This document shows positions 47,942 through 56,796 of a stretch of DNA of 64,000 nt, one piece after another. The notes beneath the pieces were generated by a model, which had not been told where the DNA came from, did no database searches, and worked only from the letters and a program-made list of their open reading frames with translations. This DNA comes from Raineyella fluvialis (GTDB taxonomy: Bacteria; Actinomycetota; Actinomycetes; Propionibacteriales; Propionibacteriaceae). Every line of letters begins with the position of its first letter. Position 1 is the first letter of the stretch. The translations under genes were made by a program, and so were the position numbers. The stretch lies in NCBI RefSeq assembly GCF_009646095.1, contig NZ_CP045725.1, forward strand, positions 620,001-684,000, in the 5' to 3' direction.

Positions 47942-48547
47942 CTACGAGCAGTCCGATTCAGGCGCAGGCAGGCCGTCGCGCCACGGGTGTCCGGCGGGCA
48001 GGCCGAGGCGGGGGATGAGTGCGACCAGCCGGTCGGCGATCATCACGCCGGCCTCGGTCGTCGGGTGGTCCAGCAAGTCCCACCGATCCCGATAGCGGGC
48101 GAAGGTCTCCTCGTGTGTCCGGGACTGGGGCATCTGTGCGTTGCGTTGGCCCGGTGCCGCGGCAGGATCGGTCAGCCACTCCTGGTGCTCCAGGTAGGTA
48201 CCCGCCGAGACGTGATCGCGGGGAACGACGTAGGCATACGGCGAGTCACCCACCTCCGGAATGACCACGAGCACGAACCACTCGGCGCCGGACACGTCCT
48301 GCAGCCCGACGGTCTTCCCGAGCGGCCACGACACCTGTCGCGGGCTCGTCTTCGTGGCTGCCTTGACCTGAACCTCGATTCGAGGTCTACGAGGCAGGAT
48401 CATGGATACCGCCAGGATGTCCGTGCGGGCCAGTCCATCACGGGTCAGCGCGGGCGCCCAGCCCCGCCGGGCGAGTTCGGAGCAGACCCAGTGCTCCCCC
48501 ACCAACTTGGCCATCTTCGTGTCGACCACGAACGAACTGTCCCACAC
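47942..48547 (-). CDS. Putative PD-(D/E)xK-type protein, island gene
   Basis: I do not recognise this 201-residue protein by name. The N-terminal third has the layout of a small restriction-like nuclease: a helix with GEHWVCSELARRGW, D43 in ARTDILAV, and Q60/K62 in RIEVQVKAAT (the QxK form of the motif). VVIPEVGDSPYAYVVPRDH follows, as in DUF4365-like proteins. The GTG start is used; an ATG 33 bases in is possible. It lies between the integrase remnant and another nuclease-like gene. Confidence 0.5.
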   Translation of the reverse strand: MWDSSFVVDTKMAKLVGEHWVCSELARRGWAPALTRDGLARTDILAVSMILPRRPRIEVQVKAATKTSPRQVSWPLGKTVGLQDVSGAEWFVLVVIPEVGDSPYAYVVPRDHVSAGTYLEHQEWLTDPAAAPGQRNAQMPQSRTHEETFARYRDRWDLLDHPTTEAGVMIADRLVALIPRLGLPAGHPWRDGLPAPESDCS

Positions 48548-48852
48548 CTTGTGACCAGCGAGGAGCCGAGGCCATCGACCAACCGGAGAACGTGTCCGGT
48601 GACCTGCTGCGGTGCGGCGGATCGATGGTTTCGGCGCCGCGGCGCACGCGGCTGCACGTGCCGACGAAACGAGAGCTGGAGATCGGGAGGCGCCGCCAAG
48701 CAGTCAGCCCAGCGGCGCCTCCCCTACTCACGCCTCTAGCTCACCTCCTGTCAGCTGTGGACGATGATTCTCTGGCCTTTCCCATGTGGGTGCCTACGCT
48801 GCTGCCTCACGCGGCTCAGGCAGCTAGATCAATGGATGCAGGGCTGCCCCGA
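48548..48852. other. 305-base gap inside the island
   Basis: No credible gene is seen. It contains a perfect 12-bp hairpin at 48685-48723 and otherwise unremarkable, lower-G+C sequence. Confidence 0.5.
48685..48723 (-). terminator. 12-bp perfect hairpin after the EVE-like nuclease gene
   Basis: The arms gggaggcgccgc and gcggcgcctccc enclose a 15-base loop. It lies about 130 bases past the upstream gene's stop on the minus strand. No T-tract, so termination is tentative. Confidence 0.45.
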
Positions 48853-50241
48853 TTAGGGGAGAGTCGGGGCACTGCGGCCTAGCAGGTGGTCGCGGATCAC
48901 GGCGAGGTCGGTGTCGGTTAACCGGTGCCGGTCAAGGTTCCAGGAGGGGTTGTCAGCACCGGGCGGGATAAGGTGGATCGTGAACGCGTCCATCAGAATG
49001 GCGTTGCGCTCAAGGGCTTGGCCGTATCCCGCTGCTTGCATGAAGTCGGCGCAGTCGGCCCAGGCACCGGACTTCGGCCTCCGCACTCGCAACTTCACCT
49101 CGATGACGCATGTCGGATCCTCCCCGCGTATCACCGCGTAGTCGACCACCTTCGGACCAATGGAGAACGCCTTCCGTGTGGACACGTCCGGGTCGTCACA
49201 CAGGGCGAGACGCAGGAGCGGCTCGACGAGGTATCTCTCCACATGGGCCTCCAGCGCCAAGGAACCGGCGGCCAGCTCTCGCCAAGCCGTCAGGTCCATC
49301 GACGCGGGATCCGGCTTGTCTGCCTGTCCCACCACTGGACGCAGTACGCGTATTAGATCTCCGGCATCCCTGGCATGGAGCGGACGAACCAATGCGGCGA
49401 GCTCGTTCGCGTGGCTGGGGTGCATGAACCGGCCCGAGCGGCCCGTCATGACTGTCTTGCCGATCACCGACTGGAGTTGCGTCAGAGTGATCGGTTCGAT
49501 CTGCACGGGAGGCGTGGTGTGGCACCACCACTGCTTCCCCTGCCACGACTCGCCCGTCTCGCCGATGTCTTCGAAGTAGGCGTAGTCGACCGCTCTAGCG
49601 ACGAAGTGGATCGCCTTGTACGGCTCAGTGAAGTAGTAGAACAACAGGTCGCCCGGCTCGGTCTGCTTGGCAGCCGTCCAATCTGACTCGAAGATCCCGC
49701 AGAGCGCGTCGGCTCGTGCGGGCGTCAGGTCCCCCGTGGTGAAGAACGATGCCTCGGCACCCATCAGCAGCCACGCGTTGACAGGGCCTATCCGCGTCGG
49801 ATCGTCCGGCATGAACGGCACCCCGCAGGCAGTCTTGTCGGGCTCCAGGTCGTCATTGCCCCACCAGGAGTCGAACAACGCCACAGCCTCCTCCAGGAGC
49901 GGGTCATTGTCGGAAATGGCCGACGGATTCAGGGGCCTCTCGAACAGGACGCGGATCAGGACTTGCTCCACGCCTTCCACCACCTCGCCCGTGAATGCCA
50001 CGTCCAGGCGACAGGACGAGGCAGTGAACTGGCGTTGCCGCCATTCCTCGGCCTCCTCGAACACCACCGGCTCGTCAGAGTCGGAGATGAACACGGAACC
50101 ACGAAGCCGCCCTCCTGGCTGAACGGAGGCGAAGGCGGGGATGTCGTCCAGGCTGAAGTCAACTGTGAGGGGTCCCGAGGGGGACACGTCTCGACCGCCC
50201 AGCTTCTCGACACAGGAGATCAGCAATGCGAGGGGATCCAT
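48853..50241 (-). CDS. EVE-like domain plus PD-(D/E)xK domain protein
   Basis: This 462-residue protein is not recognised as a named family. Residues 156-285 resemble an EVE/PUA-fold reader: NAWLLMGAEASFF at the start, then PGDLLFYYFTEPYKAIHFVA and AYFED. Residues 330-425 look like a restriction-type nuclease core: D368 in KVVDYAV, E381-V-K383 in CVIEVKLR, and a QAAGYGQAL helix. The first 150 residues are acidic and unassigned. Base composition is lower in G+C than flanking genes. ATG 50241 has AAGGA seven bases upstream; ATG 50289 is the alternative. A modification-dependent restriction role is inferred from domains only. Confidence 0.55.
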   Translation of the reverse strand: MDPLALLISCVEKLGGRDVSPSGPLTVDFSLDDIPAFASVQPGGRLRGSVFISDSDEPVVFEEAEEWRQRQFTASSCRLDVAFTGEVVEGVEQVLIRVLFERPLNPSAISDNDPLLEEAVALFDSWWGNDDLEPDKTACGVPFMPDDPTRIGPVNAWLLMGAEASFFTTGDLTPARADALCGIFESDWTAAKQTEPGDLLFYYFTEPYKAIHFVARAVDYAYFEDIGETGESWQGKQWWCHTTPPVQIEPITLTQLQSVIGKTVMTGRSGRFMHPSHANELAALVRPLHARDAGDLIRVLRPVVGQADKPDPASMDLTAWRELAAGSLALEAHVERYLVEPLLRLALCDDPDVSTRKAFSIGPKVVDYAVIRGEDPTCVIEVKLRVRRPKSGAWADCADFMQAAGYGQALERNAILMDAFTIHLIPPGADNPSWNLDRHRLTDTDLAVIRDHLLGRSAPTLP

Positions 50242-50289
50242 GCGTTCATCCTTGCGGACCCTCGGACCATCTTCAGCGATGACTCGCAT

Positions 50290-50677
50290 CGTTAGGTTCG
50301 CTCACTCGTCGACATCGCCTCCGCGTCCAGCCACCCGGGCACCCTCCAGGCCTCGAATGGCAGACATGATCGGAGAACCGATCCGATGCGCCCTTCTGGC
50401 CACGTAGGGAACAGAGGTTCGGACTCGTAATCGATGCTCTCCGTCGTGAGGGGAAGGCAGCATTTTCGCCCATTAGATCCCCGAGTTCGCATACGCATGC
50501 GACACCCACATCGAGGCCCACAGGTGAACTCTTCCCCACAAGCCATTCCTCCAGGCACCTCCCGTCGGACCCGCCCCAACACCCTCAGTCGGGGATCTGA
50601 CGGTAGATGTGCCATGTTCTGCCATCAGCCTGACCAGCTAGGTTGTCACACAAACTAGATAGGGCTACCATCTTGAT
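50290..50677. other. 388-base intergenic region before padR
   Basis: No gene is supported. It is less G+C-rich than its surroundings and ends in the padR promoter. It may be the outer edge of the island; no copy of the tRNA-Glu 3' end was seen here. Confidence 0.5.
50643..50671 (+). promoter_or_regulatory. padR promoter (-35 TTGTCA, -10 TACCAT)
   Basis: TTGTCA at 50643-50648, a 17-base spacer and TACCAT at 50666-50671 form the best complete promoter in the window. The GTG start lies six bases past the -10, so the transcript should be leaderless. Confidence 0.6.
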
Positions 50678-51034
50678 GTGATTTCGGACCGGTGGCCCGC
50701 GGAATGGTTGCGGGGGGTGTTGTCGGTCACGGTGCTGGCCGTCATCGCCGAGGGTGAGACGTACGGCTACCTGATCGGACAGCGGCTCGACGATGCCGGT
50801 CTCGGCCGCATCAAGGGCGGCACGCTGTACCCCCTGCTGAGCCGTCAGGAGGCCAGCGGTCTGGTGTCGTCCACATGGCGTGAGGGCGACGGCGGGCCGG
50901 GACGCAAGTTCTACCGGATCACAGCGGAGGGCACTCGTGAACTCGAACGCCTCCGGAGCGAATGGGCGGCATTCACCACGATCACCGCGACCCTGATCGG
51001 GTCCCGGGCGGAGGAAGGGGACCTGCGAGGGTGA
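50678..51034 (+). CDS. PadR-family transcriptional regulator
   Basis: This 118-residue winged-helix regulator has EGETYGYLIGQRLDDAGLG, KGGTLYPLLSRQEASGLV and GRKFYRITAEGTRELERL, the standard PadR N-terminal domain. A short C-terminal helix serves for dimerisation. It overlaps the next gene by four bases (GTGA), so it probably controls the SulP transporter and itself. Ligand unknown. Confidence 0.9.
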   Translation: MISDRWPAEWLRGVLSVTVLAVIAEGETYGYLIGQRLDDAGLGRIKGGTLYPLLSRQEASGLVSSTWREGDGGPGRKFYRITAEGTRELERLRSEWAAFTTITATLIGSRAEEGDLRG

Positions 51035-52806
51035 AGAGGGACTATCGGGTACAGCCGCCGCAGGCGACCGTCGGGGAGAACGTGGCGCGGGTCGCTGATG
51101 TGGTCGGTGCGCACCTGATCAGCCTGAAGGGCATGTTCCCCGTACCGTCGGACTACCGCGGCCTGCGCCACTCCTGGGTCAAGGACCTCACGTCCGGGCT
51201 CACCGTCGGTGTCGTCGCCCTGCCGTTGGCGCTCGGCTTCGGGGTGGCGTCCGGGGCCGGTGCGGCCGCGGGGCTGATCACCGCGATCATCGCGGGCCTC
51301 GTCGCCGCGATCTTCGGCGGCAGCAACGTCCAGGTGTCCGGTCCCACCGGCGCCATGACCGTGGTCCTGATGCCGGTGATCGCCCAGTACGGCGTGGAGA
51401 CCGTCCCTCTGCTCGGCATCATGGCCGGCGTCATCGTGATCCTGATGGGCCTGACCGCGATGGGACGCTCCATCGAGATGATCCCCCTGCCGGTGGTGGA
51501 AGGCTTCACGTTCGGCATCGGGATCATCATCATCCTGCAGCAGTTCCCCCTCCTGCTGGGCACACCCAAGGGCACTGCAGAATCGACCCTGGTCTCGTCA
51601 TGGCTGACCCTCAGCCACACCGACTGGACGAGCGCCGTCGCGCCGCTGCTGGTGGCGGCGCTGGTCATCGTCCTGCACGTGGTCGGACGACGCTTCCTGC
51701 CCCGACTGCCGATCGCGCTGGTCGCGATCGTGATCGCCACCCTCGTCGCCGAGCTGGCCCACCTCGACATCGCCCGGATCGGCACCCTGCCCGGCGCGCT
51801 GCCGACCCCCCGCGTGCCGGCCGTCAGCGTGGACATCCTGCGCCAACTGCTCCCCCCGGCGCTGGCCGTCGCAGCCCTGGCCGCGCTGGAGTCGCTGCTG
51901 TCGGCCCGGGTGGCTGACGGAATGGTTCCGGGAGCCCGCCGGACCAACCCGGACCGGGAACTGTTCGGGCAGGGCCTGGCCAACGTCGCCGCCGGCATCT
52001 TCGGCGGCATCCCCGCCACCGGAGCCATCGCCCGCACCGCCGTGAACGTCCGCGGCGGGGCCCGAACGCGCGTGGCGTCGATCGCGCACGCCGGTGTGCT
52101 CCTCGTGGTCCTGGTCGCCCTCGGCCCGATCGTGGCGCGCATCCCGATGGCCGCTCTCGGCGCCGTTCTCGTCATGACCGCGGTGCGCATGGTCAGCCCG
52201 GCCGTCTTCCGGACCCTGGTCCGGGCCACCCGCGCCGACCGGAACACCTTCCTGGTGACCCTGGCGGCGACTGTCGTCCTCGACCTGGTGATGGCCGTCC
52301 TCCTCGGCATCGCGATGGCGGCCCTGATGAGCCTGCGCCATATGGCCGCCTACGCCGTCGTCCGCCGCCAGTACCTGCCCGCGGACACCCGCGAAGGCGT
52401 CATCGACTGGACCGATGCCACCGCACACCTCCGCGACCGCGTCGCCATCTACCGCCTCGACGGGGCGCTCTTCTACGGCAACGCGCGGCGCTTCGCCGAC
52501 CTGGTCCTCGAGGTCGAGGACGTCGATGCCGTCATCATCCGCTGCCACCGCATGAACATCCTCGACGCTTCCGGCGCCGACGCCGTCAAGGACGTCGTCG
52601 GACAGCTCCACCGGCGCGGCATCCCGGTGATCATCCAGGGCATGACGGACGCCCAACGACGTACGGTGACCACGATGAACGCCGTCTCGCCCGACGCGCA
52701 CGTCCTCGAACTCTCCGAAGCCCTCGCCGCCGCGGAACGGATCTGCGCCACGACGCCCCCCACAGCAACTCCGACAACGGATCATCCTGACGGCGAGCAC
52801 GGCTGA
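51031..52806 (+). CDS. SulP-family anion transporter with STAS domain
   Basis: This 591-residue membrane protein begins with the SulP entry VKDLTSGLTVGVVALPLALG and continues through GLITAIIAGLVAAIFGGS and VQVSGPTGAMTVVL. The signature GGIPATGAIARTAVNVRGGA follows, about 12-14 helices in all. The cytoplasmic STAS domain occupies roughly residues 465-575 (VAIYRLDGALFYGNA, MNILDASGADAV). SulP proteins carry sulfate, bicarbonate or dicarboxylates; the substrate here is open. The GTG start overlaps the padR stop. Confidence 0.88.
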   Translation: MKRDYRVQPPQATVGENVARVADVVGAHLISLKGMFPVPSDYRGLRHSWVKDLTSGLTVGVVALPLALGFGVASGAGAAAGLITAIIAGLVAAIFGGSNVQVSGPTGAMTVVLMPVIAQYGVETVPLLGIMAGVIVILMGLTAMGRSIEMIPLPVVEGFTFGIGIIIILQQFPLLLGTPKGTAESTLVSSWLTLSHTDWTSAVAPLLVAALVIVLHVVGRRFLPRLPIALVAIVIATLVAELAHLDIARIGTLPGALPTPRVPAVSVDILRQLLPPALAVAALAALESLLSARVADGMVPGARRTNPDRELFGQGLANVAAGIFGGIPATGAIARTAVNVRGGARTRVASIAHAGVLLVVLVALGPIVARIPMAALGAVLVMTAVRMVSPAVFRTLVRATRADRNTFLVTLAATVVLDLVMAVLLGIAMAALMSLRHMAAYAVVRRQYLPADTREGVIDWTDATAHLRDRVAIYRLDGALFYGNARRFADLVLEVEDVDAVIIRCHRMNILDASGADAVKDVVGQLHRRGIPVIIQGMTDAQRRTVTTMNAVSPDAHVLELSEALAAAERICATTPPTATPTTDHPDGEHG

Positions 52807-52821
52807 CCTGCCCTGCCGGAC

Positions 52822-52838
52822 TGGCGACCCAGGTCTAT
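52822..52838 (+). promoter_or_regulatory. Shared operator-like element, copy 1 (first beta-lactamase-fold gene)
   Basis: TGGCGACCCAGGTCTAT contains the dyad GACC-CA-GGTC. A weak -10-like CACGAT starts 39 bases after the element's first base. The element is 78 bases before the GTG start at 52916. Confidence 0.6.
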
Positions 52839-52915
52839 GGAGGCCGGGCGGCCGGACGGGCACGATGTCGGGGACCGGGTCGTGACAGGCCCCCCAGCGC
52901 ATGATCGGAGACCCT

Positions 52916-54213
52916 GTGATCCACGCAAAGCCCCTCGTCCGAGCGGCTACGGCTGTCGCGCTGGTGTCCCTGATGACCGCCTGCGCCGCTGCCCCGGCTG
53001 CTCCGTCGGGAAGCGCCACCGGCACACCCTCGAGCGCCCGACCTTCTGCCTCCGCCTGCGTGGCCGACCCACAGGCCGTCGCCCAGCGCGCCCTCCCCGC
53101 CCAGGCCACGGCCACGATGCCGGAGCAGACCGCCGCGGCCCTCGACACCGCGGCGGCCGCCGGGCTCAAGGAAGCGGCCGCATCGGGGGCGGTGGTGGCC
53201 GTCCGCAGCCCGCAGGGCACGTGGATGAAGGCGTACGGGGTGGCCGATCCGACCACGAAGGCGCCGATGACGACCGACGTCTACCAGCGGATCGGATCGG
53301 TCAACAAGACCTTCACCGGCACCTTGGTCCTCCAGCTGGCGGCGAAGGGCAAGCTGACGCTGGACGACCCGATCAGTACGTACGTGCCGGGGGTGCCGAA
53401 CGGCAAGGACGTCACGCTGCGCATGCTGCTGAACATGACGAGCGGGCTGGCCAGCTACACGATGGACCAGCACTTCACCGACCAGTTGTTCGCCGAGCCG
53501 CAGAAGGTGTGGACACCGGACCAGCTGCTGGCCGTCGGCCTCGCCCTGCCCCCCTGTTCGCCCCCGGGGAGAAGTTCAACTACTCCAACACCAACACGAT
53601 CCTCCTCGGCAAGGTGATCGAGAAGGTCACCGGACAGCCGTACGCCGATGTCCTGAAGGCACAGATCATCGAGCCGCTCGGGCTGACGAAGACGTCCATG
53701 CCGTCGGCCACGGACACGTTGCCGTCGCCCCACGCCGACGGGTTCACCCTGCAGGGAACGGCCGACTCGTCCACGACCCCGCTGAACACGACGGACTGGA
53801 ACCCGACCTGGGCCTGGACCGCGGGCCAGATGGTCTCCTCCACCCAGGACCTGCTGACGTACGGACGGGCGCTGGGCACGGGTCAGGGTCTCCTCGACAC
53901 GAAGGCGCAGGTGGACCGTCTCTCCTCGGTCCCGGGGCAGGCCGGCTACGGTCTGGCCGTCGGCTGCATCGACGGATGGGTGGGCCACACCGGCGAGCTG
54001 CCCGGCTACAACACGTCGCTGTTCTACGACACGACCAGCGACACGACGGTGGTCGTCCTCGCCAACAGCGACATCCCCTCCGGTGGGTGCACCGAATCGA
54101 AGACCCTGCCGGACACCGACAAGGCGCTGCCCTGCATGGATCCGGCGGTGCGTATCTTCACCTCGGTCTCCGGCGCCACCGGGCACGTCTTCACGCCCAA
54201 TCCCAAGTCCTGA
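52916..54213 (+). CDS. Beta-lactamase-fold serine hydrolase lipoprotein 1 (frame broken once)
   Basis: The lipoprotein signal ends MTAC (C23), and a class C beta-lactamase/DD-peptidase fold follows from about residue 80. All three catalytic motifs are present: SVNK (128-131), YSN (223-225) and HTG (358-360). One more C in the six-C run at 53549-53554 gives ALPPLFAPGEKFNYSN and 432 residues. The GTG start is set by GGAG five bases upstream; ATG 52901 is the alternative. It may be a DD-carboxypeptidase, esterase or beta-lactamase; sequence alone does not decide. Confidence 0.82.
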
Positions 54214-54282
54214 GGTGCTGGCTCCGGCGTCGGGTCAGGCGACCATCCCAGCGAAGGCGCGGCCGCGCGGCTGGGTGCGGGC

Positions 54283-54288
54283 TACATT
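54283..54288 (+). promoter_or_regulatory. TACATT hexamer, putative leaderless start of the sensor kinase
   Basis: TACATT is followed by seven bases and the ATG at 54296. A degenerate GGCGACC half-copy of the shared operator lies at 54238-54244, at a different distance. Confidence 0.35.
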
Positions 54289-54295
54289 GCCGTTC

Positions 54296-56044
54296 ATGCG
54301 CCCCCTGGTCGTACGGTCTCCCCTCGCCCGTTCGCTCGACCGGGCCCTGTTGGCCATCCTCGGTGCCGGTCTGGTGCTGATCGGAGTGGAGACTGCGCTG
54401 TTGCCGTGGGGCGAGCCAGGAGCAAGCGTGCTGTTGCTGTTCCCGGTCGTCTGCCTGGCGTATCTCGGTGCCGGGATCCGCGCCTGGTACCGGCGTCCCA
54501 GCAACCGTCTCGGCCCGGTGATCCTGTTCGGCGGTGTCGCCGTGTGGCTCAGCAGTCTGCAGGCCACCGCGGTCCCGGGGCTCGTCGACGTCGGCACGAT
54601 CGGGGCGACGCTCATCCTCGCCGTCCTGGTGCACCTCCTCCACGCCTTCCCCTCCGGCCGGCTGCCCGGTCCGGTATCGGTGACGACGGTGGCGGCGGCG
54701 TACGTCACCTCGCTGGTGCTGCAGGCGCCCAAGTACCTCTTCGATCCGAACGTACGCGCGCAGGCGCTGTTCGTCGCCGACGATCCCATCGCCCTGGCAC
54801 TCGGTGCCGGTTTCCAGAGCCTCGTCGGCGCCGCCGTCATGGTCGCGACCGCCGTCGTCCTGGTGGGGCGACTCATCCGGGCGGATGTCGCCGGGCGGCG
54901 GGTCCTGGCGCCCCTCTTCGCGTACGGGGTCGGGGCCGCCCTCTTCATCCCGGTGAGCACCTTGGTGCTCACCCCCGTGTTCGGCCTGAGTGTGGAGGCA
55001 AGAGCGCTGCTGCAGTTGCTGGTCCTCGGCGGCGTTCCGCTCGTGTTCCTCGTCGGCATGCTGCGTGGCGGCTTCGCCAGGACAGGGGAACTCGAGGAAC
55101 TCGGTACCTGGTTGGGAGCCTCCGACGGGACCCGGCCGGCGCTGACCCTGGCACTGTCGAGGGCCCTGGGCGATCCCTCCCTGACCCTGACGTTCTGGGT
55201 CACACGGCAGCGCATCTTCGTCGATGATCATGGCGTGCCAGTCGTCCCGGGCTCGGGACCGGACCGTGGCTTGGTCCTGATCGAGTTGGAGGGCCGGACC
55301 GTCGGCGCCATCGACTATGACTGCCAACTCATCGCGGACCCTGACCTGGTGCGGACCGCTGGTCAGGTGATCGCCATCGCCGTGGACAGGGAACGGCTGA
55401 CGGCGGAGCTGCGCGAGAGCCACAGCGCCCTGCAGCGGTCCAGGGAGCGCCTCGTCGACGCCGAGGACCGCGAGCGACGCCGGATCGCGCAGGATCTGCA
55501 CGACGGTCTGCAGATGCAGCTGGTGCTGCTCGCCCTCGAGGCACAGCAGTTGGCGAATGCCGCCGGGACGGACACCGCGTCCCGGTCACGAGCCACCGAG
55601 CTGCGCCGCCGGATCGACGCGGCGGCGGCGGATCTGCGCCGGACGGTGGCGGCGGTCATGCCGGCCGCGTTGATCGAGCACGGCCTGGCCGCCGCCGTCG
55701 AGGACCTCGCCGACCGGATGCCGATCCCGACCGCGCTCGAGTTGCGCATCGACGAGATCCCCCCGTCGTCGGCCCTGGAGAGCACTGCCTACTTCGTCAC
55801 GGCGGAGGCCCTGACGAACGCCGTCAAACACGCCCAGGCATCGTCCGCCTCGGTCCGCCTGACGTCGAACGACGGATGGCTGAGGATCGAGGTCTGCGAT
55901 GACGGTGTCGGCGGTGCCAACCCCGGCCACGGCCGGGGCCTGCGCGGCATGACGGACCGGATCGACGTTCTCGGCGGACACCTGCGCATCGCCAGTGAAC
56001 CCGGCCACGGGACACGCATCGAGGCGGCCCTGCCGTGCGCGTGA
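54296..56044 (+). CDS. NarL-type sensor histidine kinase with eight membrane helices
   Basis: This 582-residue protein has about eight hydrophobic helices in residues 8-265 with short loops, a GAF-like cytosolic region around 280-360, then a HisKA_3 dimerisation domain. The phospho-acceptor is H402 in RRRIAQDLHDGLQMQLVLL. The ATPase domain has TAEALTNAVKHA (N box) and CDDGVGGANPGHGRGLRGM (G boxes). The input domain is of the multi-helix membrane type with almost no extracellular part, so it may sense a membrane-linked signal. It overlaps the response regulator gene. Confidence 0.9.
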   Translation: MRPLVVRSPLARSLDRALLAILGAGLVLIGVETALLPWGEPGASVLLLFPVVCLAYLGAGIRAWYRRPSNRLGPVILFGGVAVWLSSLQATAVPGLVDVGTIGATLILAVLVHLLHAFPSGRLPGPVSVTTVAAAYVTSLVLQAPKYLFDPNVRAQALFVADDPIALALGAGFQSLVGAAVMVATAVVLVGRLIRADVAGRRVLAPLFAYGVGAALFIPVSTLVLTPVFGLSVEARALLQLLVLGGVPLVFLVGMLRGGFARTGELEELGTWLGASDGTRPALTLALSRALGDPSLTLTFWVTRQRIFVDDHGVPVVPGSGPDRGLVLIELEGRTVGAIDYDCQLIADPDLVRTAGQVIAIAVDRERLTAELRESHSALQRSRERLVDAEDRERRRIAQDLHDGLQMQLVLLALEAQQLANAAGTDTASRSRATELRRRIDAAAADLRRTVAAVMPAALIEHGLAAAVEDLADRMPIPTALELRIDEIPPSSALESTAYFVTAEALTNAVKHAQASSASVRLTSNDGWLRIEVCDDGVGGANPGHGRGLRGMTDRIDVLGGHLRIASEPGHGTRIEAALPCA

Positions 56045-56685
56045 TCATCGCCGAGGACGAGACCCTGCTGCGCCGCGGGCTGCAGCTCCTGCTGGAGGAA
56101 GGAGGCGTGCAGGTCGTCGGCGTGACCCCCGATGCTACGGCGCTGGAGGAGGCGGTCGACCGGTGCCGCCCCGACCTGGTCATCACCGATATCCGGATGC
56201 CCCCCACCCATACCGATGAGGGATTGCAGGCGGCGCTGCGGATCCGCCGGAAGTACGCCGACATCGCGGTGGTCGTCCTCTCCCAGCACGTCCAGCGCCG
56301 TTACGCGAACGAATTGCTGGCCTCGCCGCAGGGCAAGGTGGGTTACCTCCTCAAGCAGCGGATCGCCGATGTCGACACATTCCTGGACGATCTGCGTCAC
56401 GTCGCGGCGGGGGGAACTGCGCTCGACCCTGACGTCGTGGCCGTGATGGTCGCCCGCGCCAAGCTCTCCGACCAGGCCGTACGTGACCTCACGCCGCGCC
56501 AGCAGCAGGTCCTCGCGCTGATGGCCGAAGGGCGCAGCAACGCGCGGATCGCGGCCGAACTGTTCCTCACCGAGAAGGCCGTCGTCCAGCACACGTCGCG
56601 GATCTACGACGCGTTGGGTCTGCCGGTCGACGCCGATTCACATCGGCGCGTACTCGCGGTGATGCGTTACCTGAGCGGGAGCTGA
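56035..56685 (+). CDS. NarL/LuxR-family response regulator
   Basis: This 216-residue regulator has a receiver domain with the acidic pair near D8, the phosphorylation site D52 in LVITDIRMPP and K107, and a C-terminal LuxR-type HTH (LTPRQQQVLALMAEGRSNARI ... YDALGL region, about 152-205). It overlaps the kinase gene by ten bases (GTG 56035) or four bases (GTG 56041). It is the obvious candidate to bind the shared GACC-NN-GGTC element found around it. Confidence 0.92.
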   Translation: MRVIIAEDETLLRRGLQLLLEEGGVQVVGVTPDATALEEAVDRCRPDLVITDIRMPPTHTDEGLQAALRIRRKYADIAVVVLSQHVQRRYANELLASPQGKVGYLLKQRIADVDTFLDDLRHVAAGGTALDPDVVAVMVARAKLSDQAVRDLTPRQQQVLALMAEGRSNARIAAELFLTEKAVVQHTSRIYDALGLPVDADSHRRVLAVMRYLSGS

Positions 56686-56702
56686 CCCCCGACCCGCGCG
56701 AC

Positions 56703-56719
56703 TGGCGACCCAGGTCCAT
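56703..56719 (+). promoter_or_regulatory. Shared operator-like element, copy 2 (large secreted protein)
   Basis: TGGCGACCCAGGTCCAT differs from copy 1 at a single base. TAGCGT begins 39 bases after its first base, which puts the dyad centre near -42 of the predicted start. Confidence 0.65.
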
Positions 56720-56796
56720 TCCCCGCCGCCGAGCGCCTCCGTAGCGTGCCAGGAGGACCGCGTTCCGCTGGTCCTTGAGATCGCGGGAGGATCCCC

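Noticed and set aside
46843-50640. Intact prophage
   Set aside because: No capsid, terminase, portal or lysis genes are present; only a truncated integrase and two nuclease-like genes.
54231-54250. Fourth copy of the shared operator before the kinase gene
   Set aside because: Only GGCGACC matches, the second half of the dyad is absent, and the distance to the -10-like hexamer differs from the other three (46 instead of 39-40).
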